A DNA stretch of 64,000 bases. Origin: Exilibacterium tricleocarpae. GTDB taxonomy: Bacteria; Pseudomonadota; Gammaproteobacteria; Pseudomonadales; Cellvibrionaceae. The stretch is from the NCBI RefSeq assembly GCF_007004655.1, contig NZ_ML660088.1, positions 264,840 through 328,839 on the forward strand, written 5' to 3'. Each line of letters opens with the position of its first letter. Position 1 is the stretch's first letter. A model generated the notes under the pieces. The model was not told the DNA's origin. It saw only the letters and a list, made by a program, of their open reading frames with translations, and ran no database searches. Of the stretch, positions 54,037-63,227 are shown piece by piece. Both the position numbers and the translations under genes were made by a program.

Positions 54037-55464
54037 ATGATTTTCAGGGCTTTGAGCGCCACCTGTCCTGCGGGGGCGGGCCTGTTGTCGGCGGTGACAG
54101 TCTCGATGGTGATAATGGCAATCGACGCCCGCGCAACCGCCGCCGACTACACCACACTGCTCGCGGATATCGATACTATCCGCAAAAACTACGGCGTGCC
54201 CGCAGTGGGCTTCAGTCTCACCGATAAGAATCGAGTACTGTGGTCCGGCGCCCTGGGCGTAACCGATATCAAAACCCGCCGGCCGGTAACCCCGCAAACG
54301 CGATTTCGCATCGGCTCCATCACCAAAGCGTTTACCGGCCTGGCGGCACTGGCGCTGCAGGAGGACGGCAAGCTGCGCCTGTCCGACCCGATCGCCCGCT
54401 GGGTACCCGCCGGTCTCTACCACAATCCCTGGGCGCAGACACACCCGATCCGCGTCGCACACCTGCTGGAACATACCGCGGGCTTTACCGATATGTCGCC
54501 GGCAGAGTTTGACCACAACATTCCCATCGCCGCCTTGCCGGCGCTGGCGTTGCACCCGCAATCGCGCCGGGCGCGCTGGCCGCCGGGGTATCACGCCTCC
54601 TACTCCAACTCCGGCGCCGGTCTGGCCGGCCTGATTATCGAGCAGTTGGCGGACCAGTCCTATGAAACCTTTGTAGAGCGACGGTTACTGCAACCGCTGG
54701 CGATGGCAAACACCGGGTTTTCCCCGCACCGGCAACTGGCCCAGGGCTATCAGGCCGACGGCATCGAGCCGATTCCCTACTGGCACATTTTGTTTCGCCC
54801 CGCCGGGGCCATCAACAGCACCCCGCGGGATATGGCGGCATTTGTCAGACTGCTGCTCAACAATGGCCGCCACCGCGGCCGCCAGCTGCTGGCGCCGGCC
54901 TCCGTCGCCCGAATGGAAAAACCCGCCACCACCCTGGCCGCCAAGTCCGGCCTCAACCACGGTTACGGACTCGGTGTTTACCAATGGCTGCACAATGGCT
55001 TTCGCTTCCATGGCCACGGCGGCGACGGCGACGGTTATCTCGCCCACTTCGGCTACAACCGCGACAGTGGTCTCGGTTACTTCGTCGTGGTGACGGTTTT
55101 CAATCACCGGCCGTTGCGGGAGATTCGCACTAAAATCGAAGATCATATTGTGCGCAACCTGCCCGCGCCGGTAAAACCGATAGCTGCCGACAGTGCTGTT
55201 CCACTCAAACGCTATGAAGGCAGCTACCACCCGGTCACCTATCGTTTCGGCGAGCGACCCGAGCGCGACGAAAAGCTAAAGGTATTTTTGCGCGACGGCA
55301 AACTGCACACCCGGATCAATAAGCGCCGCAGCCGGCCGTTGATTGCCGTCAACGGCGGCCACTTTCGCCGCCCGGGTGACACCGTCGCCACTATGGCTTT
55401 TGTGGAGGCGCAAGGAGAAATGTATCTGCAGGCGGATTTCGGCAACTACCGGCGGGAGCGATAG
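54037..55464 (+). CDS. Serine hydrolase, class C beta-lactamase family
   Basis: The 475-aa protein has a signal segment (about 1-35), then the beta-lactamase/penicillin-binding fold with SxxK at 94-97 (GSITKAFTG), YxN at 189-191 (SYSNSG) and a third-motif region around HGHGGDGDG. A C-terminal DUF3471-like beta domain of about 100 aa follows. Such proteins are usually esterases, D-aminopeptidases or peptidases of unknown substrate rather than drug-inactivating enzymes. GGGAG precedes the ATG. It is a single-gene unit. Confidence 0.87.
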   Translation: MIFRALSATCPAGAGLLSAVTVSMVIMAIDARATAADYTTLLADIDTIRKNYGVPAVGFSLTDKNRVLWSGALGVTDIKTRRPVTPQTRFRIGSITKAFTGLAALALQEDGKLRLSDPIARWVPAGLYHNPWAQTHPIRVAHLLEHTAGFTDMSPAEFDHNIPIAALPALALHPQSRRARWPPGYHASYSNSGAGLAGLIIEQLADQSYETFVERRLLQPLAMANTGFSPHRQLAQGYQADGIEPIPYWHILFRPAGAINSTPRDMAAFVRLLLNNGRHRGRQLLAPASVARMEKPATTLAAKSGLNHGYGLGVYQWLHNGFRFHGHGGDGDGYLAHFGYNRDSGLGYFVVVTVFNHRPLREIRTKIEDHIVRNLPAPVKPIAADSAVPLKRYEGSYHPVTYRFGERPERDEKLKVFLRDGKLHTRINKRRSRPLIAVNGGHFRRPGDTVATMAFVEAQGEMYLQADFGNYRRER

Positions 55465-55646
55465 CCCGCATATTGCCCGGGTGTCGAACCAGGAACAGCG
55501 GGCAACCTGCAACAAATAAATTTGCGTATAACAGTTCATTATTCGTCTTCAGGTGTGGAGAGGGACAGGTGCTATAAGCAAGCTCAAAAAAGTACCAAGG
55601 CAGAGCGTTGCACACCATCAGTACACAAACGCAATAGGAACTTCCA

Positions 55647-57521
55647 ATGACCATCAGAGAGTTATTCATCATAATAACCGCCGCAGCCTTATTGACAGCC
55701 TGCTCCGATAACGGCCGGCAGGTGGCGAGCGAAACCCAGACCGCGCCTCAGGCCACCGTCACCCGCGCCGAGATAGATACCCTGGTAGACACCCACACAC
55801 TGGCATTTATGCAATCACAACCGGTGTTATCGACATTGCTGGATATCGATGAGAAGCTGGTCGGCGGTAAGTACAACCACCGCCTGCCGGACTATTCGCC
55901 GGACGGTATGAACGCCGTACAAAGCGCTATGGCAGCCGCCGCCGCGCAGTTGGACGCGGTCAACCGCGACGGGCTGTCCGCCAAAGACCGGCTGCACCTG
56001 GATGTAGTTGCCGTCATCGACCGCTACTACGCCGGCCACCAGCCTTTCAGCGCCGGTTATATCGATACCTGGGGCGGACATCTGCCCTACATCGTCAACC
56101 AGATCGCCGGGCCGCTGATCGATATTCCCAAAGCCATGCAGGTCCAGCAGCGCATTGCCAGCCTCGAGGATGCGCGGGACTATCTGGCGCGCCTGCAGGC
56201 CTTTGCGCCGTTTACCGAGCAGGTGCTCGCCAAGCTCAAAGCCGATGAAAGCGCCGGTGTAATCCTGCCGAAAAAACTGTTCGGCAAAACCCTGACTTAC
56301 TTCGACAACTTCCTGGCCGCCACGCCCGCCGAGCACGCCCTGGTAACCACCTTCAGCACACGGCTGGAGAAAGTCGACGCCCTCTCCGCCGCACAACGCC
56401 AGCAGTTAACCCAGCAGGCAATCGATAACGTCAACGCTGTGGTTTACCCGGGTTACCAAAAGATTGCGGCTTTTATGCGCGAACAGGAACAGCGCGCGCC
56501 CTCAAACGACGGCATCTGGGCCCAGCCCGGCGGCGCGGATTACTATCTCCACGCCATTCAATTCCTTGGGGACTCCGCCCTCAGTGCCGCCGCCATTCAC
56601 ACCACCGGTGTCAATGAAGTGCAGCGCATCACCACCGAGATGGACGGCATTCTCAAAGCCAACGGCTTGACCGACGGCAGCGTCGGCGAGCGGATGATGG
56701 CGCTGAACAGCGATCCGCGTTTTCTCTATGAGGACTCCGATGCCGGGCGGGCGCAGCTACTGGCCGATCTCAACACTCAGGTGGAAGAAGTGATGGCAAA
56801 GGCGCCGGCCATGTTTGCCACTTTACCCGACGCCGATATAGAGGTCAGGCGCATCCCGGTGGTCTCCCAGGCCGGTGAGGCGGGCGGATTCTATACCGCC
56901 CCCTCCCTGGACGGCAGCCGGCCCGGTATCTATTGGATCAATCTGCGCGACATGAAGGCCAACCCCAGCTATAGCCTCAAGACGCTCACTTACCACGAAG
57001 CCGTACCCGGACACCATTTTCAAATCGCTTTGAATATGGCCCAGACCGATATCGGTCTGTTGCGCCAAAATGCGCCGTTCAATGCCTACGTCGAGGGCTG
57101 GGCGCTGTATTCGGAACTGCTGGCAAAAGAAATGGGCATGTACCAGGACGACCCCTGGGGAGACCTGGGTCGTTTGCAGGCGGAACTGTATCGCGCCGTA
57201 CGCCTGGTGGTGGATACCGGTCTGCACGCCAAGCAGTGGACCCGGGAACAGGCCATCGATTACTTTTACCAGACCACCGGCAACCCCATCACCGATGTGA
57301 TCGCCGAAATCGAGCGCTATATGGCCTGGCCGGGCCAGGCACTCGGTTACAAACTGGGTATGCTGCAATTTGTGGAGCTGCGGGCCAAAGCCCAGACGGC
57401 TCTCGGCGAGGCCTTCGATCTGCGGGAATTCCACGACCTGATTCTGCTGCCCGGCGCGCGCCCGATGGCTGCGGTGCAACGGGATGTGACCGCCTGGATC
57501 GCCGCCAAACAAAGCGGCTAG
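55647..57521 (+). CDS. DUF885 lipoprotein, putative zinc peptidase
   Basis: The 624-aa protein has a lipobox (LLTACS) in the first 20 residues and then the DUF885 helical body. The zinc motif HEAVPGHH lies at 450-457, with a second metal-ligand segment NAYVEGWALYSELL about 30 residues later. This matches the family of predicted bacterial metallopeptidases and carboxypeptidase-like hydrolases anchored in the envelope. Substrate unknown. An imperfect hairpin (CCGGTTTCTT/AAGAAGCCGG, 57528-57559) follows the stop. Confidence 0.88.
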   Translation: MTIRELFIIITAAALLTACSDNGRQVASETQTAPQATVTRAEIDTLVDTHTLAFMQSQPVLSTLLDIDEKLVGGKYNHRLPDYSPDGMNAVQSAMAAAAAQLDAVNRDGLSAKDRLHLDVVAVIDRYYAGHQPFSAGYIDTWGGHLPYIVNQIAGPLIDIPKAMQVQQRIASLEDARDYLARLQAFAPFTEQVLAKLKADESAGVILPKKLFGKTLTYFDNFLAATPAEHALVTTFSTRLEKVDALSAAQRQQLTQQAIDNVNAVVYPGYQKIAAFMREQEQRAPSNDGIWAQPGGADYYLHAIQFLGDSALSAAAIHTTGVNEVQRITTEMDGILKANGLTDGSVGERMMALNSDPRFLYEDSDAGRAQLLADLNTQVEEVMAKAPAMFATLPDADIEVRRIPVVSQAGEAGGFYTAPSLDGSRPGIYWINLRDMKANPSYSLKTLTYHEAVPGHHFQIALNMAQTDIGLLRQNAPFNAYVEGWALYSELLAKEMGMYQDDPWGDLGRLQAELYRAVRLVVDTGLHAKQWTREQAIDYFYQTTGNPITDVIAEIERYMAWPGQALGYKLGMLQFVELRAKAQTALGEAFDLREFHDLILLPGARPMAAVQRDVTAWIAAKQSG

Positions 57522-57601
57522 CCGCTGCCGGTTTCTTCACCTACACTGAAAGAAGCCGGGGAGCAGGATGGACGAGGGGCCGGATCAGACGCCGGTACAC
57601 C

Positions 57602-59281
57602 ATGCAGCAAATCGACGTAATCAAGATATACAGCACCAAAAAGTGCCTGATCATCGATGACTTCACAGAGGTGCGCGGTTCCCTCAAACGCATGTTGAAG
57701 GCATTTGGCGCCTCTCATATCGACACCGCCGCCAGCGGCAGGGATGCCATCCACATGTGCCAGGCGCGCACCTACGATATCGTCCTGTGCGACTACAACC
57801 TGGGTACCGGTAAAGACGGCCAACAGATTCTCGAGGAGCTGCGCTACCTGCGCGCACTGACCAACACCAGCCTGTTTGTGATGATCACCGCCGAGTCCTC
57901 CCGGCAGATGGTGCTCGGCGCCCTCGAATGCCAGCCCGACGACTACATCACCAAGCCGATTACCCAGGCCTCCCTGCGCCTGCGCCTGGACAAGGCGTTG
58001 ATCAAGCACCAGGTTTTTTTCGATATCAAACAGGCCATCGACAACCGCGACTACCACCGCGGCCTGGCATTGTGCGACCAGGTCATGGACGGGCACAGAA
58101 GATACGCCGCCGACTGTTTGCGGATAAAGGCGCAACTCCACTACCTGCTGAACCAGCACGAAGAGGCCATCACCCTCTATCGGGAGACACTGGCGGAGAA
58201 GCCTCACACCTGGGCCAAACTGGGACTGGGGAAAACCCTGCTGGCCACCGGTGAACTCGATGAGGCGGAGGCGTTGCTGCTGGCTGTGATCGAGGAAGAC
58301 ACCCGCTATGTGGAAGCCCACGATTTACTGGCCGAACTCTACGCGGCGAGAAACGATACCCTGACCGCCCAGGCGTACACAACCCAGGCCACGGAGGTGT
58401 CGCCAAGATCGGTGGTGCGCCACCGTCAGCTGGCCGCGCTGGCCGAGCAAAACCACGATGACGACGTCTGTATCGGCTCTCACCAAAACGCCATCAAATG
58501 GGGGTTGGACTCCTGCCATGAATCTGCGCAGGACACGTTTAACTACGCCCGAAAAATCGCCGAGGTGGTCAACGGCGACACCTCGGCCGAGGGCAGGGCG
58601 AAAGCCAAGCAGGCCATGAAAAGCCTCGACCGGGTGGTGAAGCGCTTTGCCGAGGACAGTGCGGTAGCCCTGCAGGCCAAGCTGGTGGAGACCCAGGTGC
58701 ACGCCAGCCAGAAAGACACCGAGGCGGCGGCTGCAGCCGCCGCGCAGGCGCACGCCCTCTATGAAGAAACAGAGGACCCCGCAATCGAGACCAGCCTCGA
58801 TTGCGCCCGCGCCCTGCTGGCAACCGGTCGCCACAGGGAAGCCCAGATACTGCTGGTGCGCCTGGCGCGGGAACACCCGGACGATGCCGACCTGATCGCC
58901 AAGATCGACGCCCTGGCACAGGAGCCGGTCAGTGAGCCCGGCAAAAAACTCGCCGGCGATCTGACCCGCCAGGGTATCAGCCAGTATGAGGCAAAACAGT
59001 ACCGCGAGGCGATCGACACGTTTACCGAGGCGATCGGCCTGTACCCGAAGCATATCGGCCTGAACCTCAATCTGGTCCAGGTAATACTGGCTGAGGCCAA
59101 GGCCAGGCAAAACCTGGGCGAATACACCAGCCTCTACCGCCGCTGCCTGCGCCAGGTGACGGGTATCGGCGCCAATCACCCGCAGTTCGAGCGTTTCAGC
59201 TACCTGCAGCGACAGATAAAAAAGCTCGAAGCCGCCACCACTAGCGACTCATCCACAACCACTGCCCAACTACCAGAATAA
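57602..59281 (+). CDS. Response-regulator receiver fused to TPR repeats
   Basis: The 559-aa protein has a CheY-like receiver in residues about 14-135, with acidic pair D19-D20, phospho-acceptor D64 (LCDYNLG), T96 and K118 (ITKP). The rest is tetratricopeptide-like helical repeats (for example EEAITLYRETLAEKPHTWAKLGLGKTLLATGELDEAE), presumably a docking surface. There is no DNA-binding or enzymatic output domain. I start at the ATG at 57602, since the frame upstream is the shadow of the DUF885 gene. Its 3' end overlaps the kinase gene by 41 nt, tail to tail. Confidence 0.9.
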   Translation: MQQIDVIKIYSTKKCLIIDDFTEVRGSLKRMLKAFGASHIDTAASGRDAIHMCQARTYDIVLCDYNLGTGKDGQQILEELRYLRALTNTSLFVMITAESSRQMVLGALECQPDDYITKPITQASLRLRLDKALIKHQVFFDIKQAIDNRDYHRGLALCDQVMDGHRRYAADCLRIKAQLHYLLNQHEEAITLYRETLAEKPHTWAKLGLGKTLLATGELDEAEALLLAVIEEDTRYVEAHDLLAELYAARNDTLTAQAYTTQATEVSPRSVVRHRQLAALAEQNHDDDVCIGSHQNAIKWGLDSCHESAQDTFNYARKIAEVVNGDTSAEGRAKAKQAMKSLDRVVKRFAEDSAVALQAKLVETQVHASQKDTEAAAAAAAQAHALYEETEDPAIETSLDCARALLATGRHREAQILLVRLAREHPDDADLIAKIDALAQEPVSEPGKKLAGDLTRQGISQYEAKQYREAIDTFTEAIGLYPKHIGLNLNLVQVILAEAKARQNLGEYTSLYRRCLRQVTGIGANHPQFERFSYLQRQIKKLEAATTSDSSTTTAQLPE

Positions 59282-61025
59282 ACAACAGTGCGGTCACCAA
59301 TTGCCAGAAGCGAGTCGGGTTGCGCTCCAGCAAGGGCGCGCTTTCACTGCGCTCGAGCGCAGCCCGATTGGGGGTGCACAGGTCCTGCAAAAACTCTGAT
59401 AACGCCTGGTAGCGGCGCGCCGGCTGGGGCCGGGTGGCACGGCGCAGCGCCAGGTCAACCCACACAGGCAGGGCCGGGCACACCAGGCGCGCTGAACGGT
59501 AGTGCCACTGATCGAAGCGCACCGGCGGGCGCCGGTGCACATTCGACATCGCAAAAGGCACTCTGCCGGTCAGCATTTCGTAGACGACAACACCCAGCGA
59601 AAAGATATCGGACTGATGGGTGCCGCGCTGCCCGAGCAGGTATTCCGGCGCGATATAGTCGACCGAGCCCACCGGATACTGCTCGTGCAACGGTGCCGCG
59701 ATTTCCTCCAGGCCGCCCACCTGCACAGTGCCAAAATCAATTAGTTTGATCTGGCCGGTCGCCGTGACCATGATGTTTTCCGGTTTCAAATCGCGGTGCA
59801 CCATGCCCATACGTTGAAACACCCGCAGCGCTGTGATCACACCACGGGTCACATCCCTCACCTCGGTCAGCGATGGTTGCGGATGATCAAACATCCACTG
59901 TCGCAGCGTTTGTCCTTCAATATATTCACACAAATGGTAGAGAAACGGGCTGGCCGGCGGCGCATACATTTTCATCACCCCGCGGTGATCGATCCGCTGC
60001 CCGACCCAGCGCTCGCGGATAAAACTTTCCAGGTATTGCGGATCGTCAGCAAAATTCGGCGACGGCGCCTTCAGCACTTTGAGGTCGTCACCGGCGGGGT
60101 CCCGAACCAGATAAACGTGGCTGCGGGTGCCGTTGTGCAGCACCCGCAAGACCTCGTAACCATCCAACTTCATGCCCTCCTCCAGCGCCGGCGGAATAGC
60201 CAGTTGGGTGAGCTTGCGGTGCACTTCGTCGATATCTTCAAGCGGCACCTGGTTGACGCGCACCAACAGACAGCTGAGATTGTCATCACTGCCGCGGGCC
60301 AGCGCCCGCTCGACAACCCGGGTCGCCAGCGCTTCCAGGTTCGCATCCGGGTCGCCGAGCCCCGCCCGCAACAAGTCGCCGAGTGCCTTGAGTGGCAACA
60401 CACCGTGCACACCGTCGGAGGTCAATATCAATATATCTCCGGACTGCACCTCCTCGCCGTGATAGTCCACTTCTAAATGGGTATCCATACCCAGGGCGCG
60501 GATCAGGCAACCGGCATCTTCCGCGCGGGTGTGATCGCGGGTCAGCAGTTCGAGCGTCGAGCCGCGCAAGCGGTAGATACGACTGTCACCGACATGCAGC
60601 AGGTGCGCGGTGTTGGATTTGACGATAGCGGCGCTGAACGTCGTCACCAGACTGTTGTGCGGCAGCGTCTGCTGGCGCCCGTGGTGATAGAGCCAGGCAT
60701 TGAGAGCCGCCAGCACCCGCGCTGCCGCGGTTTTTACCGGCCAGGTGTCAGGGGTGCTGTAGTAGTCCTCGATAAAGTGGGTCACGCTGGTCTGGCTGGC
60801 CAGTTGAGCGTTGTCGCTGCTGCTGACCCCATCGGCGATACAGGCGACGACACCTTTTAACTGCCGCGCACCGGCAGCCGGCTGGTGGGCGGCAAAGGCA
60901 TCCTGGTTCTCCGCCTTGCGCCCCGCTGCCGTGTAGCCGCCGAACTCCACGTCCAACCGCCTCTGACTCTGTGCGGCGGTGCCGGTTGGCACCATATCGA
61001 CCGGGCGTTTGTGGTCAACCCACAT
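59241..61025 (-). CDS. Bifunctional PP2C phosphatase / Ser-Thr protein kinase, membrane-anchored
   Basis: The 594-aa fusion has an N-terminal PP2C-type phosphatase (about 25-255; [56 protein letters not shown]). A protein kinase domain follows (about 285-540; catalytic HRD at 410-412 in VHRDLKPEN, then LIDFG and the [10 protein letters not shown] activation segment), and then a C-terminal membrane helix (about 573-592). The same fusion sits beside narK and nirBD in Pseudomonas. It begins inside the narK 3' end (11-nt overlap), so it is co-transcribed with nitrate uptake and may tune it. The regulatory link is inference. Confidence 0.92.
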   Translation of the reverse strand: MWVDHKRPVDMVPTGTAAQSQRRLDVEFGGYTAAGRKAENQDAFAAHQPAAGARQLKGVVACIADGVSSSDNAQLASQTSVTHFIEDYYSTPDTWPVKTAAARVLAALNAWLYHHGRQQTLPHNSLVTTFSAAIVKSNTAHLLHVGDSRIYRLRGSTLELLTRDHTRAEDAGCLIRALGMDTHLEVDYHGEEVQSGDILILTSDGVHGVLPLKALGDLLRAGLGDPDANLEALATRVVERALARGSDDNLSCLLVRVNQVPLEDIDEVHRKLTQLAIPPALEEGMKLDGYEVLRVLHNGTRSHVYLVRDPAGDDLKVLKAPSPNFADDPQYLESFIRERWVGQRIDHRGVMKMYAPPASPFLYHLCEYIEGQTLRQWMFDHPQPSLTEVRDVTRGVITALRVFQRMGMVHRDLKPENIMVTATGQIKLIDFGTVQVGGLEEIAAPLHEQYPVGSVDYIAPEYLLGQRGTHQSDIFSLGVVVYEMLTGRVPFAMSNVHRRPPVRFDQWHYRSARLVCPALPVWVDLALRRATRPQPARRYQALSEFLQDLCTPNRAALERSESAPLLERNPTRFWQLVTALLFILVVGQWLWMSR

Positions 61026-62481
61026 TGATCAGTTCCACGGAACCGTCTTCGCGCACTTCGGCTATATGACCCTCGGGTTCTTCCATAAACAACAACGTGA
61101 TAAATCCCAATACCGCGGTGGCGGCAATAACCAGAAAGAAAGTAGCGTAGTCAACAAACGACAACACCGTCAGGTAAGTCACCGCACCCACATTGCCGTA
61201 AGCACCGGTCATACCGGCAATCTGCCCGGTGAGACGGCGTTTGATCAGCGGCACCACCGCAAACACCGCGCCCTCGCCGGACTGCACGAAAAAAGAACAG
61301 ACCATAGCTGCCAGCACCGCCGCCCAGAGCGCCCACTGGCTGTCGACCAGCGACATGGTGAAGTACCCCAGGGCCAGGCCGCCGGTCAAAATCAACAACG
61401 TGGGTTTGCGGCCGCACTTATCGGAAATCCAGCCGCCGGCCGGGCGCGACATCAGATTCATAAAGGCGTAAGCAGAGGCCACCATGCCCGCCATCACCGC
61501 ACTCAGTTCAAAGGTTTCAGCAAAAAACAGTGGCAACATCGACACCACGGCCAACTCCGAACCAAACGTGGCGAAATACAACACGTTCAGCACAGCCACC
61601 TGTTTGAACGGGTAGCGATGCAGCGGGGCCACCGGTTTGACGAAAATATTGCGGTTGACTTTCCAGACCTGGGACACCTCGTACAGGTACAGTGCTGCCA
61701 AACCCAGATAAATTCCGTAAACCGCGCCCTGGCTGACCATATCGACACCGGCGGGCGACAGCTTCCAGGCCAAGCAAGCGAGGGCCGCGTACATGGGAAT
61801 CTTCATCAACAGCAGAAAGAAAAAATCGCCCTTGCTGGTCACCTCCATAGCCATGCTGTTTTTGGGTTTAAAATACGTGGAGCCTTTGGGCGTATCCGTA
61901 ACATTGGCATAGTAGATAAACGAAAACCCCAGGCTCAGCAAACCGGTGACGCCGATCGCATAGCGCCAGCCGTTCTCGCCACCAAACAGCAGCGCCAGCG
62001 TCGGCAACGTAAAAGCCGCCGCCGCCGAACCGAAGTTACCCCAGCCGCCGTAGATGCCCTCGGCCGTACCCAGTTCGCCGGCCGGAAACCACTCGGAGAC
62101 CATGCGGATACCGATAACAAAACCGGCGCCGATAAAGCCGAGCAAAAAGCGGGAAATGGCCAGTTGGGTAAAGTCATCGGCCAGCGCAAACATAAAACAG
62201 GGTACCGACCCCAGCGCCAGCAGCGCGGAGTAAACCAGGCGCGGGCCGTAGCGATCGGTCAACATGCCGATCACGATACGCGCCGGTATCGTCAGGGCCA
62301 CGTTGAGAATCAGCAGTGTTTTAACCTGGTCGGCTTGCAGTCCGAGGCTGGCGGCTATCGCCTGCAGCATGGGAGCGTGGTTGAACCACACTACAAACGT
62401 AATAAAAAACGCGATCCAACTGAGGTGCAGCACCTTCATTTTTCCTGTAAAGGACAGCAGGTTGAACTTTTCCACAGACAT
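61015..62481 (-). CDS. narK: Nitrate/nitrite transporter, NarK/NasA type (MFS)
   Basis: The 488-aa protein has 12 helices. The two nitrate-signature Gly-rich segments are [15 protein letters not shown], with the substrate-binding Arg, plus [16 protein letters not shown] in helix 5 and [31 protein letters not shown] in helix 11. This is a nitrate importer of the assimilatory NasA/NarK group, consistent with the nirBD genes upstream. The ATG at 62481 is separated from nirD by a complex inverted-repeat element. Confidence 0.92.
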   Translation of the reverse strand: MSVEKFNLLSFTGKMKVLHLSWIAFFITFVVWFNHAPMLQAIAASLGLQADQVKTLLILNVALTIPARIVIGMLTDRYGPRLVYSALLALGSVPCFMFALADDFTQLAISRFLLGFIGAGFVIGIRMVSEWFPAGELGTAEGIYGGWGNFGSAAAAFTLPTLALLFGGENGWRYAIGVTGLLSLGFSFIYYANVTDTPKGSTYFKPKNSMAMEVTSKGDFFFLLLMKIPMYAALACLAWKLSPAGVDMVSQGAVYGIYLGLAALYLYEVSQVWKVNRNIFVKPVAPLHRYPFKQVAVLNVLYFATFGSELAVVSMLPLFFAETFELSAVMAGMVASAYAFMNLMSRPAGGWISDKCGRKPTLLILTGGLALGYFTMSLVDSQWALWAAVLAAMVCSFFVQSGEGAVFAVVPLIKRRLTGQIAGMTGAYGNVGAVTYLTVLSFVDYATFFLVIAATAVLGFITLLFMEEPEGHIAEVREDGSVELINVG

Positions 62482-62557
62482 AGTCGTCCCCTCGATGCTC
62501 AGGCATCTTCATTAGTCATAGAATTGAAAAAAACGGGCGGACGTGCCGCCCTGCTTA

Positions 62558-62822
62558 GGGCCTGTTAACCCTCTTTCAGTTAGCTCTGTTGGGCCTGACA
62601 AAGCGCCAATCTAGGCGCGAGGAGCGTGGTTTGGTACAACCAAATGAGTGACGAGCAACGACGAGTGGCGCTTTGTCAGGCCCAACCCGAAGGGCCGGGG
62701 CTGTATTGCCGCCCAGCGGCGTTATCAGTCGCTCATTTGGTTGTACCAAACCACGCTCCTTCTGCCTTGCTGGGCGGCAATACAGCCCCGGCAGAGCTAA
62801 CTGAAAGAGGGTTAACAGGCCC
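62558..62822. repeat. 265-bp element of interlocked perfect inverted repeats
   Basis: There are four perfect inverted pairs. A: 62558-62588/62792-62822 (31 bp). B: 62589-62608/62666-62685 (20 bp). C: 62620-62648/62732-62760 (29 bp). D: 62694-62717/62769-62792 (24 bp). The order is A B C B' D C' D' A', so B/C and C/D cross each other like a pseudoknot while A encloses all. It is non-coding and sits between nirD and narK. Confidence 0.92.
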
Positions 62823-62837
62823 GAGTGCAGAGAACAA

Positions 62838-63218
62838 CTAAAAAACGGTTTGCACCTGAATCTCTCCATCGTGTATGCGCACCGGATAAATTTTTAGCCG
62901 ATGTTCGGCCTGTTCCAGGCAGGCGCCGGTCAGCAGGCTGAAGTGCTGTTTATAAAGCGGTGAGGCGACCACCACTTCATCGTCAATCGACCCCAGGATG
63001 CCGCGCGACAGGACATTCGCCCCGCCAATAGGGTCGTAGTTGGATATCGCGTAGACGCTGCGGGAGCGGCTCTCATTAAAAATCGCCACCTGTTCGCCAT
63101 TTACCAGGGCGCAGACTCCGGTATCCGGTGCCAAATCCGCCGCCCGGCATACACTGACCCATTGATCTCTGGCCGGCGCCGGTTGCTGCCGGCGCTGCCG
63201 CATTACTGCTTCGCTCAT
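62838..63218 (-). CDS. nirD: Assimilatory nitrite reductase small subunit NirD
   Basis: The 126-aa protein has the Rieske-like fold of NirD without the iron-sulfur Cys/His ligands: WVSVCRAADLAPDTGVCALVNGEQVAIF and YAISNYDPIGGANVLSRGILG. It forms the NADH-dependent nitrite reductase with NirB, turning nitrite into ammonium in the cytoplasm. It starts 9 nt after the nirB stop. The large inverted-repeat element begins 15 nt past its end. Confidence 0.93.
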   Translation of the reverse strand: MSEAVMRQRRQQPAPARDQWVSVCRAADLAPDTGVCALVNGEQVAIFNESRSRSVYAISNYDPIGGANVLSRGILGSIDDEVVVASPLYKQHFSLLTGACLEQAEHRLKIYPVRIHDGEIQVQTVF

Positions 63219-63227
63219 ATTGACTCT

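Noticed and set aside
57236-57601. Upstream extension of the receiver-TPR protein
   Set aside because: It is the shadow of the DUF885 3' end; receiver similarity begins after the ATG at 57602.
60979-62568. Long open frame on the plus strand opposite narK and the kinase start
   Set aside because: It is the antisense shadow of two clear genes, rich in His, Gln and Arg with no domain or hydrophobic pattern.
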